This document shows, one piece after another, positions 7,827 through 16,135 of a stretch of 64,000 nt of DNA. Numbering within the stretch: the first letter of the stretch is position 1; every line of letters begins with the position of its first letter. The DNA comes from Jatrophihabitans telluris (GTDB taxonomy: Bacteria > Actinomycetota > Actinomycetes > Mycobacteriales > Jatrophihabitantaceae), in the NCBI RefSeq assembly GCF_023516435.1, contig NZ_CP097332.1, forward strand, positions 620,001-684,000. The letters run 5' to 3'. Both the position numbers and the translations under genes were made by a program. Under the pieces are notes generated by a model. The model was not told where the DNA came from, made no database searches, and saw only the letters and a list, made by a program, of their open reading frames with translations.

Positions 7827-9829
7827 CCAGCGACGCAGCGATCGCCGGACCTCAGGAACGTGGTTTCGAGCGGGCAGATGTGGTGTGGCGCCCGTCGGCC
7901 CAGGTCGCCGGGTCGAGCAGGCTCAGCGCGCTCATGCGTGCGCACGGCATCGAGACCTTTCAGGAGTTGCATCAGCGATCGGTCAGTGACCCGGATTGGT
8001 TCTGGGACGCGGCCGTCAAAGACTTGGGCGTGGATTTCTATCAGCCCTATGAGCGGGTCCAGAACACGTCTCGCGGCCTTGCCTGGACCACCTGGTGGGA
8101 AGGCGCCAAGCTCAACGTGGTGCACTCCTGCCTGGACCGGTACGCCGGTACGCCGACGGATCTGAAGACGGCGCTGATCTGGGAGGGCGAATCAGGCGAG
8201 GTGCGTACGCGTACCTATGCCGAGCTCCGGCAGAGCGTCGACGACCTGGCGGCCGGAATGCGGGTGCTCGGCGTCGCCGTCGGCGATCGCGTCGGTGTCT
8301 TCATGCCGATGATCCCGGAGGTCGCAGTCGCGGTACTTGCGTGCGCCAAGATCGGCGCCGTCCTGGTGCCCGTCTTCAGCGGTTATGGCGCGGACGCGCT
8401 CGCGGCGCGGTTGCGGGACTGCGGCGCGTCGATGCTGATCTGCGCCGACGGGTTCTCCCGACGCGGGTCGACCGTGAACATGAAGGCCGTCGCCGACGCT
8501 GCGGCCGACGAATGCCCCGCCTTGGCGGCGGTGGTGACCGTGCCGCACGCGGGCCTTGCGCCTGGTCCACAGTCTGATCGAGACCATCAATGGTCGCAGG
8601 TCCTGGCGAGTGGTCACGCCGCACCCACCGTGACCGAACAGCTCGACCCCGAGGCAACCCTGATGATCATCTACACCTCAGGGACGACCGGGCCGCCGAA
8701 GGGCGCGGTTCATACGCACGGAGGCTTTCCCGTAAAAGGACTTTCCGATATGGCGTATGCCTTCGACGTCGGAGCATCGGACACCGTCTTCTGGTTCACC
8801 GACATCGGCTGGATGATGGGCGCATGGTTGATCTACGGATCTCTCATGGCCGGATCAACCATGGTCATGTACGAAGGGACCCCGGACACACCTACGCCCG
8901 ACCGGCTCTGGCAGCTCATCGAAGCCCACAAAGTGACTGTGTTCGGAGTGTCGCCCACCCTCATTCGCTCGCTGATGACCACCAACGCTGCCGGGCCCGC
9001 GGCCTATGACCTCTCGTCACTCCGCGTCGTTGGTGCGACGGGGGAGTTGTGGGACACCCAGTCCTGGATGTGGTGTTTCGACGAGGTGTGCGGCGGGCAG
9101 ATTCCGCTGATCAACTACGCCGGCGGCACCGAGCTGTCCGGCGGGATCCTGTGCGGAAACGTCCTGACACCATTGCGGCCCAAATCTTTCTCGGCCCCTA
9201 TGTTGGGCATGGCGGCCGATGTGGTCGATGAAGATGGCGTCCCGGTACGCAACGCTCTCGGCGAACTGGTTGTGCGGTCGGCAACGCCGGGGATGACCCG
9301 CGGATTCTGGCATGACGACGAGCGCTATCTCGACACGTACTGGTCTCGCTGGCCGGACGTGTGGGTTCATGGAGACTGGGGGTATATCGACGACACGGAC
9401 GGTCTCTGGTACCTGTTGGGTCGCTCGGACGACACGATCAAGGTCGCCGGGAAGCGCTTGGGTCCAGCCGAGGTGGAGACCGTGCTGAACAGCCACCCGA
9501 ATGTACTCATCTCGGCCGCCGTTGGCGTCTCGGATCCGGTGAAAGGGGAAAAGCTGATCTGCTTTGTCGTGGCTCGGGGCGCTCAGCCGCAAGACTTGTC
9601 ACTGTTGCCGGCTGAACTCGCCGACATGGTGGGCAGTGCTCTCGGCCGGCCACTGCGGCCCGCAGAGGTCTTCTTGGTGCCGGACCTTCCCCGCACGCGG
9701 AACTCCAAGATCGTTCGGAAGGCAATTCGACTCGCCTACGGTGGCGTATCCAACCTGGACCAGTCAGCGATCGAAAATCCGGACTCGCTGCAGGCAATCC
9801 GAGAGTGCGCTCGAGGTCGTGCTTCGTGA
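7823..9829 (+). CDS. AMP-forming acyl-CoA synthetase (acetyl/acetoacetyl-CoA synthetase-like)
   Basis: This 668-residue ANL-superfamily ligase has the long N-terminal extension (about 100 residues, PDWFWDAAVKDLGVDFYQP) typical of acetyl- and acetoacetyl-CoA synthetases. The P-loop YTSGTTGPPKG is at 284-294. The C-terminal hinge and lid carry the catalytic Lys in RTRNSKIVRK (K629). It activates a carboxylic acid with ATP and CoA. The neighbours suggest it activates the pathway's starting acid. It is translationally coupled on both sides by GTGA overlaps. Confidence 0.87.
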   Translation: MTSDAAIAGPQERGFERADVVWRPSAQVAGSSRLSALMRAHGIETFQELHQRSVSDPDWFWDAAVKDLGVDFYQPYERVQNTSRGLAWTTWWEGAKLNVVHSCLDRYAGTPTDLKTALIWEGESGEVRTRTYAELRQSVDDLAAGMRVLGVAVGDRVGVFMPMIPEVAVAVLACAKIGAVLVPVFSGYGADALAARLRDCGASMLICADGFSRRGSTVNMKAVADAAADECPALAAVVTVPHAGLAPGPQSDRDHQWSQVLASGHAAPTVTEQLDPEATLMIIYTSGTTGPPKGAVHTHGGFPVKGLSDMAYAFDVGASDTVFWFTDIGWMMGAWLIYGSLMAGSTMVMYEGTPDTPTPDRLWQLIEAHKVTVFGVSPTLIRSLMTTNAAGPAAYDLSSLRVVGATGELWDTQSWMWCFDEVCGGQIPLINYAGGTELSGGILCGNVLTPLRPKSFSAPMLGMAADVVDEDGVPVRNALGELVVRSATPGMTRGFWHDDERYLDTYWSRWPDVWVHGDWGYIDDTDGLWYLLGRSDDTIKVAGKRLGPAEVETVLNSHPNVLISAAVGVSDPVKGEKLICFVVARGAQPQDLSLLPAELADMVGSALGRPLRPAEVFLVPDLPRTRNSKIVRKAIRLAYGGVSNLDQSAIENPDSLQAIRECARGRAS

Positions 9830-10965
9830 AAGCCGCAATCGTGGGGATCGCGGAGCATGGGTTGGAAGGAGCCGGTACGCGTTCCGAACTTCAACTGCAG
9901 GCCGAGGCGGGGGCAATCGCACTCGAGGACGCCGGTCTGGTGGCAGCTGATGTGGACGCAATTTTCACGGCATCCAACGACATGAGCTGGATCCCATCGG
10001 TGCTGGTGGCCGAGTACCTCGGGATCGCAGCGAAGTACTCGGATTCCACCAATATCGGCGGATCATCGTTTGAGGCTCACATCGGGCACGCGACTGCGGC
10101 GATCGCAGCGGGCCTTTGTGAAATCGCGCTGATCACGTACGGAAGCAACCAGCGCAGCCGGCGGAGCCGGGCGCTGGGGGCAAGCGGCCCGGTGCGGCTA
10201 ACCCAACAATTCGAGGCGCCGTACGGGCTGCCCCTGCCAATCGGAGCGTATGCGCTTGCCGCCAGGCGCCACATGCATCTGTACGGCACGACCCAGGAAC
10301 AGCTGGCCCAGGTCGCGGTCTCAACGCGGGAGTGGGCCGCCCTCAACCCGTCGGCAAAGATGCAGGACCCTCTCTCTATCGAAGATGTGCTCGCGAGCCC
10401 GATGATCGTGGACCCGTTGCACCTCCTCGATTGCTGCCTCGTGACCGACGGTGCCGGCGCGGTCGTGGTGACGAAGGAGGGCGTTGCTCGCAACCTGCGA
10501 AGAGAACCCGTTTGGGTACTTGGCCATGGGACCGCCCACACCCACGCCACGATCAGCAACATGACTCACCTGACCCAGCCGTCGGCACGAGACAGCGGCG
10601 CCCGCGCTTTCGGGATGGCCGGTCTCAGACCCGACGAGATGGACGTGGTCGAGCTCTACGACTCCTTCACGATTACCCCCATCCTCACCCTTGAGATGCT
10701 CGGCTTCTGCTTGCCCGGGGAGGGCGGTCCCTTCATCGTCGACAGGGGAACAGGGCCGACCGGGACCTTTCCGATGAACACCAACGGCGGTGGTCTCTCG
10801 TTCGGTCACCCCGGCATGTTCGGCATCTTTCTGCTCATCGAGGCGGTTCGGCAGCTTCGCGGCGACGCGGGCAGGCGGCAGGTGACAGGAGCTCGCCATG
10901 CCGTAGCGCACGGCGTAGGTGGAGCCCTGAGCTCGTCGGCCACCGTCATACTAGGGCGAGGGTGA
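9826..10965 (+). CDS. Thiolase-fold protein, Ltp2/SCPx-like (probable retro-aldolase or acyltransferase)
   Basis: A 379-residue protein starting at the GTG that overlaps the ligase stop (GTGA). It has the two-domain thiolase fold and the late motif SFGHPGMFG. The nucleophilic Cys region reads TNIGGSSFEAH (Ser where thiolases have Cys, about 80-81), and the C-terminal Cys motif is AHGVGG (His in place of Cys). A conserved Tyr is in ELYDSF (Y278). Loss of both cysteines is typical of Ltp2-type aldolases that work with a DUF35 protein in steroid side-chain removal. The next gene is exactly such a DUF35 protein. Plain thiolase activity is therefore unlikely. Confidence 0.8.
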   Translation: MKAAIVGIAEHGLEGAGTRSELQLQAEAGAIALEDAGLVAADVDAIFTASNDMSWIPSVLVAEYLGIAAKYSDSTNIGGSSFEAHIGHATAAIAAGLCEIALITYGSNQRSRRSRALGASGPVRLTQQFEAPYGLPLPIGAYALAARRHMHLYGTTQEQLAQVAVSTREWAALNPSAKMQDPLSIEDVLASPMIVDPLHLLDCCLVTDGAGAVVVTKEGVARNLRREPVWVLGHGTAHTHATISNMTHLTQPSARDSGARAFGMAGLRPDEMDVVELYDSFTITPILTLEMLGFCLPGEGGPFIVDRGTGPTGTFPMNTNGGGLSFGHPGMFGIFLLIEAVRQLRGDAGRRQVTGARHAVAHGVGGALSSSATVILGRG

Positions 10966-10972
10966 GGTCGCA

Positions 10973-11410
10973 ATGGTCGACGAAACAAGGCCGTGGCCGC
11001 TTCCTGACGCTGACTCCGCGCCATTCTGGCAAGCGGCAAACCGAGGTGAGCTCCGGCTGCCTCGGTGTAGCCGGTGCGAGCGGTTCATCTTCTACCCGCG
11101 ATCGGTGTGCCCGCACTGCATGTCTCGCGCGCTGAAGTGGGAAGCCCTTTCCGGCGATGCCCACGTGTACTCCTACGCGATAGTGCACAAGTCGCCGCCG
11201 GGGTTCTCCAGTGAAGTCCCCTACGTCGTCGGGCTCGTCGACCTGGTCGAGGGGGTCAGAATGATGACGCGTCTTGTCGACTGTCCGGTCGAGGAGATCC
11301 GCATCGACATGGCGGTCAGCGTCACCTACCGCGATTTCGGCCACGAGTGGTTGATGCCGTGCTTCGCTCCGCAGCACGGGGTCACCGGCGCCGGCCAGCG
11401 CGCTCGATGA
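10973..11410 (+). CDS. DUF35 OB-fold zinc-ribbon protein, partner of the thiolase-like enzyme
   Basis: A 145-residue protein with a rubredoxin-like zinc ribbon (CSRC and CPHC, about residues 32-49) followed by an OB-fold domain (VYSYAIVHKSPPGF onwards). This architecture is the usual partner of SCPx/Ltp2 thiolase-fold enzymes, where it helps bind the acyl-CoA. A GAGGT ribosome site lies five bases before the ATG. It starts eight bases after its partner gene ends. Confidence 0.85.
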   Translation: MVDETRPWPLPDADSAPFWQAANRGELRLPRCSRCERFIFYPRSVCPHCMSRALKWEALSGDAHVYSYAIVHKSPPGFSSEVPYVVGLVDLVEGVRMMTRLVDCPVEEIRIDMAVSVTYRDFGHEWLMPCFAPQHGVTGAGQRAR

Positions 11411-11423
11411 GCGGTCGCGGCGG

Positions 11424-12872
11424 GTGGCGGTCAAGCCTTGCGGAGACGTGGCAGTCTCCAGAACCCGACGGCCGACCTTGACGGTCAGCCGCAACGCGAA
11501 GGTCGGTGTTCCGACCAGTCTCGCGTTGCTCGTTGCCGGAACGTTCTTCATGGAGAATTTTGACGGGACTGTCCTGGCAACGGCGGCCCCACGAATCGCT
11601 CGATCATTCGGAGTGCAATCGGCGCAGATCGGCGTCGCCATCACCGCCTACTTGCTGGCCGTGGCTGTGCTCATCCCGCTGAGTGGGTGGGCGACGGATC
11701 GCGTGGGTGCTCGTCGAACCTACGTCAGCGCGATAGTGGTGTTCTCCGTGGCTTCGGCGTTGTGCGCGGCGAGCGTCAGCCTGACGGAGCTCGTCGTCAT
11801 GCGCATCGCTCAGGGCGTCGGTGGCGCGATGATGGTTCCCGTCGGCAGACTTGTCGTCTTGCGAGCTATCGACAAGCGCGAAATGATCCGGACGATTGCG
11901 TACCTCACCTGGCCAGCGCTGGTAGCGCCGATCGTGGCTCCGGCGGTGGGAGGATTGCTCAGTACCTACGCCTCGTGGCGCTGGATTTTTCTCATCAACC
12001 TTCCCCTTGGTCTTCTCGCTTCGGCCTTGGCGCTGCGCCTGATCAAGCCTGCGCCCCCGACGCCGAGACCTCGATTGGACGCGCGGGGCTTCATCGGATC
12101 GGCGGTATCGCTGTGCGCAGTCGTATATCTGGTAACGCTTCTGGGCGCTGCCCATCCGCAGTGGTTCCCGATTGTCGGGCTTGCGTGTGGCGCTTTCGTA
12201 GTAGGCAGAGCAACCGTTGCGCACCTCCGATCGACACCCGATCCACTGCTCGCGCTGAGCATGCTCCACACGCGGACCTTCCGGACGGCCCACGCGGGTG
12301 GCTCGGTGTTCCGTGCCGTCGTCAACGGCGTTCCCTTCCTGCTGGCCTTGTTGTTCCAGGATCAGTTCGGGTGGAGTGCCGCCAAGGCCGGCGGGGTCGT
12401 GCTCGTCATGTTTGTCGGCAACCTGGCGATCAAGCCACTGACGACACCGTTGTTGTACAGACTTGGATTCCGCGTGGTCCTGGTCTTCACCACGCTTGCG
12501 GCCGGCACGTGCGTTGCGATGTGCGCCGCTCTCAGGGCGACTACCCCGCTTGCGGTCACGATCGTCGTCGTGCTGCTGGTGGGGGTATTTCGCTCGATCG
12601 GATTCACTGCGTACAACTCCATCGCTTTCGCAGACGTCGACTACGGCGCTATGACCCACGCGAATACCCTTGCCGCGACGATTCAACAGTTCGCCCAAGG
12701 CCTAGGCGTGGCTCTTGCTGTCCTCGCTCTGCGCTCGGGACAGGCACTCTTCGATGGAAGCGTTCCATACCGATTCGCCTTCCTTGTTCTGGCCATCCTG
12801 GTGACGCTGCCGCTCGTGGAGGCGGTACGCCTGTCGCCGTTCGCGGGCGACGGCCTGCGGTCACGTCAATGA
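11424..12872 (+). CDS. MFS transporter, DHA2 (EmrB/QacA-like) 14-helix family
   Basis: A 482-residue membrane protein with the family marks TVLATAAPRIA in helix 1, motif A GWATDRVGARRTY after helix 2, and the antiporter motif C region LVAPIVAPAVGG. These proteins export organic compounds using the proton gradient. The start is uncertain: GTG at 11424 or 11451. It follows the DUF35 gene closely, so it probably moves the pathway substrate or a toxic intermediate. Confidence 0.83.
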   Translation: MAVKPCGDVAVSRTRRPTLTVSRNAKVGVPTSLALLVAGTFFMENFDGTVLATAAPRIARSFGVQSAQIGVAITAYLLAVAVLIPLSGWATDRVGARRTYVSAIVVFSVASALCAASVSLTELVVMRIAQGVGGAMMVPVGRLVVLRAIDKREMIRTIAYLTWPALVAPIVAPAVGGLLSTYASWRWIFLINLPLGLLASALALRLIKPAPPTPRPRLDARGFIGSAVSLCAVVYLVTLLGAAHPQWFPIVGLACGAFVVGRATVAHLRSTPDPLLALSMLHTRTFRTAHAGGSVFRAVVNGVPFLLALLFQDQFGWSAAKAGGVVLVMFVGNLAIKPLTTPLLYRLGFRVVLVFTTLAAGTCVAMCAALRATTPLAVTIVVVLLVGVFRSIGFTAYNSIAFADVDYGAMTHANTLAATIQQFAQGLGVALAVLALRSGQALFDGSVPYRFAFLVLAILVTLPLVEAVRLSPFAGDGLRSRQ

Positions 12873-12966
12873 CCAGCCCGCGTTCAGCCTCAACACGGGG
12901 CAGCGTCCTCGGCGCCACGGCAACAGACGGGCGCACCACGACTTACCGAACGGAGATGATCAGTCA

Positions 12967-13782
12967 ATGACGCACGAGCCAGCAAGTGGTGATCGGCCAG
13001 TCAGCAGGGCACCGTCGAATCGAGTTGTCGTGATCAGCGGCGGAGGAGGCGGCATCGGACGAGCATGTTCGCTCCTGTACGCGAAGGAAGGGGCGACGGT
13101 CGCCGTTCTCGACATCAGCGCCGACGCCACCGCCGCGGTTGCCGCCGAGGTCGATCAAGCTGGAGGCCGTGGGCATGCATTCCCCGTCGATGTGTCGGAC
13201 GAGGCGGAGGTACAGCGGGTCGCCGACACCCTGCGGGAACGGTACGGCGCTGCAGACGTGATGATCCATGCTGCGATCCAGCGCATGCCGGGCCATCTGG
13301 ACGAGTTGCCGGCAGCGAGCTTTGATCGGTTGATCGCGGTTGGCCTGCGCGGGGGGTTCCTTCTGGGACGCACGTTCGGACGAGACATGATTGCGGCCGG
13401 CTCCGGGGTCCTCGTCTTCATCGGCTCGAACGCCGCCTACAGCCCGTATCCCTACACGGGCGCGTACAGCGCTTGCAAGGCAGCATTGTTGATGCTCGCG
13501 AAGAGTTTTGCCCTCGAGTGGGCCTCATCTGGCGTTCGGTCGGTGTCAGTGAGCCCGGGGATGGTACGGACGCCGATGACAGAGGAGCTCTACAGCCGGC
13601 CCGAGATCTTGGCGGGGCGCAGCGCAGCCGTGCCTCTGGGTCGGATCGCGACCGCTGAGGAGATTGCTCATGCCGTGCACTTTGTGGCGTCGAACGATGC
13701 GTCCTACATGACCGGCAGCGATCTGCTCGTCGATGGTGGGTTCGTCATGAGCAAGTTCATGCATGTGCCGGGGAGGGCGTGA
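12967..13782 (+). CDS. Short-chain dehydrogenase/reductase
   Basis: A 271-residue classical SDR. The glycine-rich cofactor motif SGGGGGIGR is at 24-32, and the catalytic triad is S154, Y167 and K171 (GAYSACK). The usual NAG after strand 4 reads HAA. The ending VDGGF is normal. In a cyclohexanecarboxylate-type pathway this would be the BadH-like 2-hydroxy- to 2-ketocyclohexanecarboxyl-CoA step that makes the BadI substrate. That assignment is inference from context; SDR specificity cannot be read directly. Confidence 0.82.
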   Translation: MTHEPASGDRPVSRAPSNRVVVISGGGGGIGRACSLLYAKEGATVAVLDISADATAAVAAEVDQAGGRGHAFPVDVSDEAEVQRVADTLRERYGAADVMIHAAIQRMPGHLDELPAASFDRLIAVGLRGGFLLGRTFGRDMIAAGSGVLVFIGSNAAYSPYPYTGAYSACKAALLMLAKSFALEWASSGVRSVSVSPGMVRTPMTEELYSRPEILAGRSAAVPLGRIATAEEIAHAVHFVASNDASYMTGSDLLVDGGFVMSKFMHVPGRA

Positions 13783-13846
13783 ATGCAGGTGTCGCAGTCG
13801 GCAGACCGCGCGCTTGGCAAACCTCGGGAAGGGAATGGGAGCTGGC

Positions 13847-15202
13847 ATGGATGAGCTAGGCGTCGCGGTGAACGGCGCGGTGGTGGTGAACAGGGGTGGC
13901 CGCGCACGGCTGAACATCGGCGTGTCAGGAGGTCGTATCGCCTGCTTGAGCAACGAAACGCTCAAAGCCGCGCGGACCATCGATGGAGCCGGCCTGCTGG
14001 CCCTACCGGGGATGGTGGACACCCACGTGCATCTTATGGACCCGGGTGCCACCGAACGTGAGGACTTTCCCGCCGGCACGTCGGCAGCCGCATCGCGCGG
14101 GGTCACCACGATCATCGAGCACACGCACGCGCGCCCGATTCGGCAGGTTGCGGATCTGCGCGAAAAGCTGGCCTATCTGGAGAACCGATCTTTCGTGGAC
14201 TACGGGCTTGCCGCTCACACCTGGCCGGACCAGCTCCACGAGATCCCGGCCCTGTGGTCGGCCGGCGTGGCGTTCTTCAAGATCTTCACGTGCACGACTC
14301 ACGGCGTCCCCGGACTCGACAACTCCGCGCTGCACAGAGCGTTCACCGAGATCGCGGCGGTCGACGCCCGCTGTCTGGTTCATTGTGAAGACGAATCGAT
14401 GACCGCTCACGCGGAAGAGGAGTTACGGGCGACGGGTCGGTCGGATGGCGCGGTCATCTGCGAGTGGCGCTCTCGTGAGGCTGAACTTGTCGCGGTCAAC
14501 GCGGTTTGCATGCTCGCCCGACTAACCGGAGTCACAGCGACGATCGCGCACGTCAGCAGTCCGGCGGTTGCTCAGGTGATCGCCCACGCTCGCGGTCTTG
14601 GTGCGAACATATTTGCGGAGGCGTGCCCACAGTATTTTCTCCTGCGGGAAGAGGAGATCCTGACCCACGGCGCACTTCGAAAATTCACCCCACCCGCCCG
14701 TACTCGGAGTCTTGCCGACGAAGCGGACATGTGGCGGCTGCTGAGGGACGAGACCCTGTCGCATGTGTCCAGTGATCATGCTCCCTCGACGGCTGCCCAG
14801 AAGGCAGCGGGCACAATCTGGGACGCACCGTTCGGACTCCCGGGTCTCGATACGACTTTGCCAGTGCTGTTGGACTCTGCACTCACTGGACGCATCTCGG
14901 TCGAAGACCTCGTCCGTAGTTACTCCTACACGCCGGCGGCCCGATACGGCCTGCGTGGAAAGGGTCGCCTAGCGGTGGGCGCGGACGCCGATGTCGTCTT
15001 GGTCGATCCAGCGGCTCGATGGACTCTGGCCAATGAGGATCTTCGTTCGAAGGCTGGGTGGAGCCCCTACGCAGGAAGGGAGTTCCGCGGAGAGGTCAAG
15101 TCAGTGCTTCTTCGTGGAATCGAGATCATGAGCGAGGGTGGACCCGTCGGACCCAAAGCTGGACGCTTCATTCCGGGCGCTGGCGCCCGTAGCCGCGATT
15201 GA
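13847..15202 (+). CDS. Cyclic amidohydrolase (dihydroorotase/allantoinase/hydantoinase family)
   Basis: A 451-residue TIM-barrel metallohydrolase with a complete binuclear metal site: DTHVH (H60, H62), the carboxylated Lys in AFFKIFTCT (K145), H179 in LVHCED, H235 in ATIAHVSS and D310 in SSDHAPS. Such enzymes open cyclic amides, imides or ureides. I chose the ATG at 13847, preceded by GGGAG; an upstream frame exists but is unlike the family. With no pyrimidine or purine genes nearby, the substrate is probably a nitrogen-containing ring of this catabolic pathway. Confidence 0.83.
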   Translation: MDELGVAVNGAVVVNRGGRARLNIGVSGGRIACLSNETLKAARTIDGAGLLALPGMVDTHVHLMDPGATEREDFPAGTSAAASRGVTTIIEHTHARPIRQVADLREKLAYLENRSFVDYGLAAHTWPDQLHEIPALWSAGVAFFKIFTCTTHGVPGLDNSALHRAFTEIAAVDARCLVHCEDESMTAHAEEELRATGRSDGAVICEWRSREAELVAVNAVCMLARLTGVTATIAHVSSPAVAQVIAHARGLGANIFAEACPQYFLLREEEILTHGALRKFTPPARTRSLADEADMWRLLRDETLSHVSSDHAPSTAAQKAAGTIWDAPFGLPGLDTTLPVLLDSALTGRISVEDLVRSYSYTPAARYGLRGKGRLAVGADADVVLVDPAARWTLANEDLRSKAGWSPYAGREFRGEVKSVLLRGIEIMSEGGPVGPKAGRFIPGAGARSRD

Positions 15203-15256
15203 GCGCCGGGGGGCGGAGCTACCAGTTTCCGGCGACGATCCAGGAGCGGAGAGAAG

Positions 15257-15559
15257 TTGATACCGACGCAGGATGCGCGCGGTGGGGCCGCCGACCCACC
15301 CGCGGCTAGAACCTCAGTTCACCGCCAGGTCATCAAGATCTGGTTGGCGGTCTATCCACTCATAACGATATTTCAGTTTGTGATCGGCCCGCACATATCG
15401 TCGTGGCCGTTACCGGTCAAGACTCTCCTACTGACGGTCGCCACCGTCCCCACCGTCCTCTACCTGGTGCTCCCGCTCGCCGGCCAGTTGGCACGGCGGT
15501 TTACGCGCCGACCGCTATCGCTTGCGCGACCGTGGGCCGGCGATGGCCACGAGAGCTGA
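15257..15559 (+). CDS. Small two-helix membrane protein
   Basis: A 100-residue protein with two hydrophobic segments (about 29-47 and 53-75; IWLAVYPLITIFQFVIGP and TLLLTVATVPTVLYLVLPL). It resembles the C-terminal membrane tail of antibiotic-biosynthesis-monooxygenase-like proteins (COG3224 type), but the enzymatic N-terminal domain is missing. Start is a TTG after a purine-rich ribosome site. It follows the amidohydrolase by 54 bp and may close the operon. Function unknown. Confidence 0.55.
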   Translation: MIPTQDARGGAADPPAARTSVHRQVIKIWLAVYPLITIFQFVIGPHISSWPLPVKTLLLTVATVPTVLYLVLPLAGQLARRFTRRPLSLARPWAGDGHES

Positions 15560-16135
15560 CGCGTGTGGACCAAGGGCCGTCGAGTGCCGGCGGAACGACG
15601 GAGGCATCGTCGGTGGCGGCGGGAAAGTCGCGGGTCTCGGGCATTGCCACAGCGCGACGTGCGAGTCAGACTGGGGCTCCTTTTCGCAGGCCCGCCCCGA
15701 AGGCCGGACCTACGTAGAACGAGTCGTTGCGGTAGGCCTTCATGGAGCGTTCAGACAGACGACCGATTCGTCCCGCGGTCGTGGGAGGTGGCGCCATGGA
15801 ACCAGATCTTGATGGTCCCGAAGCTTGGTGCCTTGATCCTTACGACTCGATCAGCGTCTGCCGCGTCGCACGAATCGTGCGGCGCAACGACAATCGCCGA
15901 CCCGATTGCCTCGACACTCGTGTAGCTTCGACCCTGCTCGGCGACGCGTCGGTCGTGGCGCGGTGGCGTTTACTGTTGAGCCGCCTCCACCTGATTTCTC
16001 GACGAGGCACTACTCGGTAGTTTCGCTCGGCTGAGTGCTCGGTTGCTTGCCGATGCCCAGCGTTGTCTGCGGCATCGTCTCGCCTCGCACCTGGCCACCT
16101 CGACCGCGATCGCGGCCTCCGGAAGGACGATGTTC
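15560..16135. other. Intergenic region, possible gene relic on minus strand
   Basis: No intact gene is supported in these 576 bases. On the minus strand a stop-bounded frame without a start codon (roughly 15998 down to 15763) encodes protein-like sequence including VVRIKAPSFGTIKIWFHGA. Just downstream a second short frame begins MKAYRNDSFYVGPAFGAG. GC at third positions of the first frame looks raised. This may be a decayed gene marking the edge of the catabolic island, or chance in GC-rich DNA. The plus-strand end must hold the promoter of the aldehyde dehydrogenase gene. Confidence 0.25.

Noticed and set aside
11604-12698. A 364-codon minus-strand frame inside the MFS gene
   Set aside because: It is the mirror of a membrane protein, rich in Arg, His and Asp, with no family features.
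15560-16135. tRNA or small RNA in the largest gene gap
   Set aside because: No cloverleaf with a TTC-type T loop and acceptor pairing could be built on either strand by eye.
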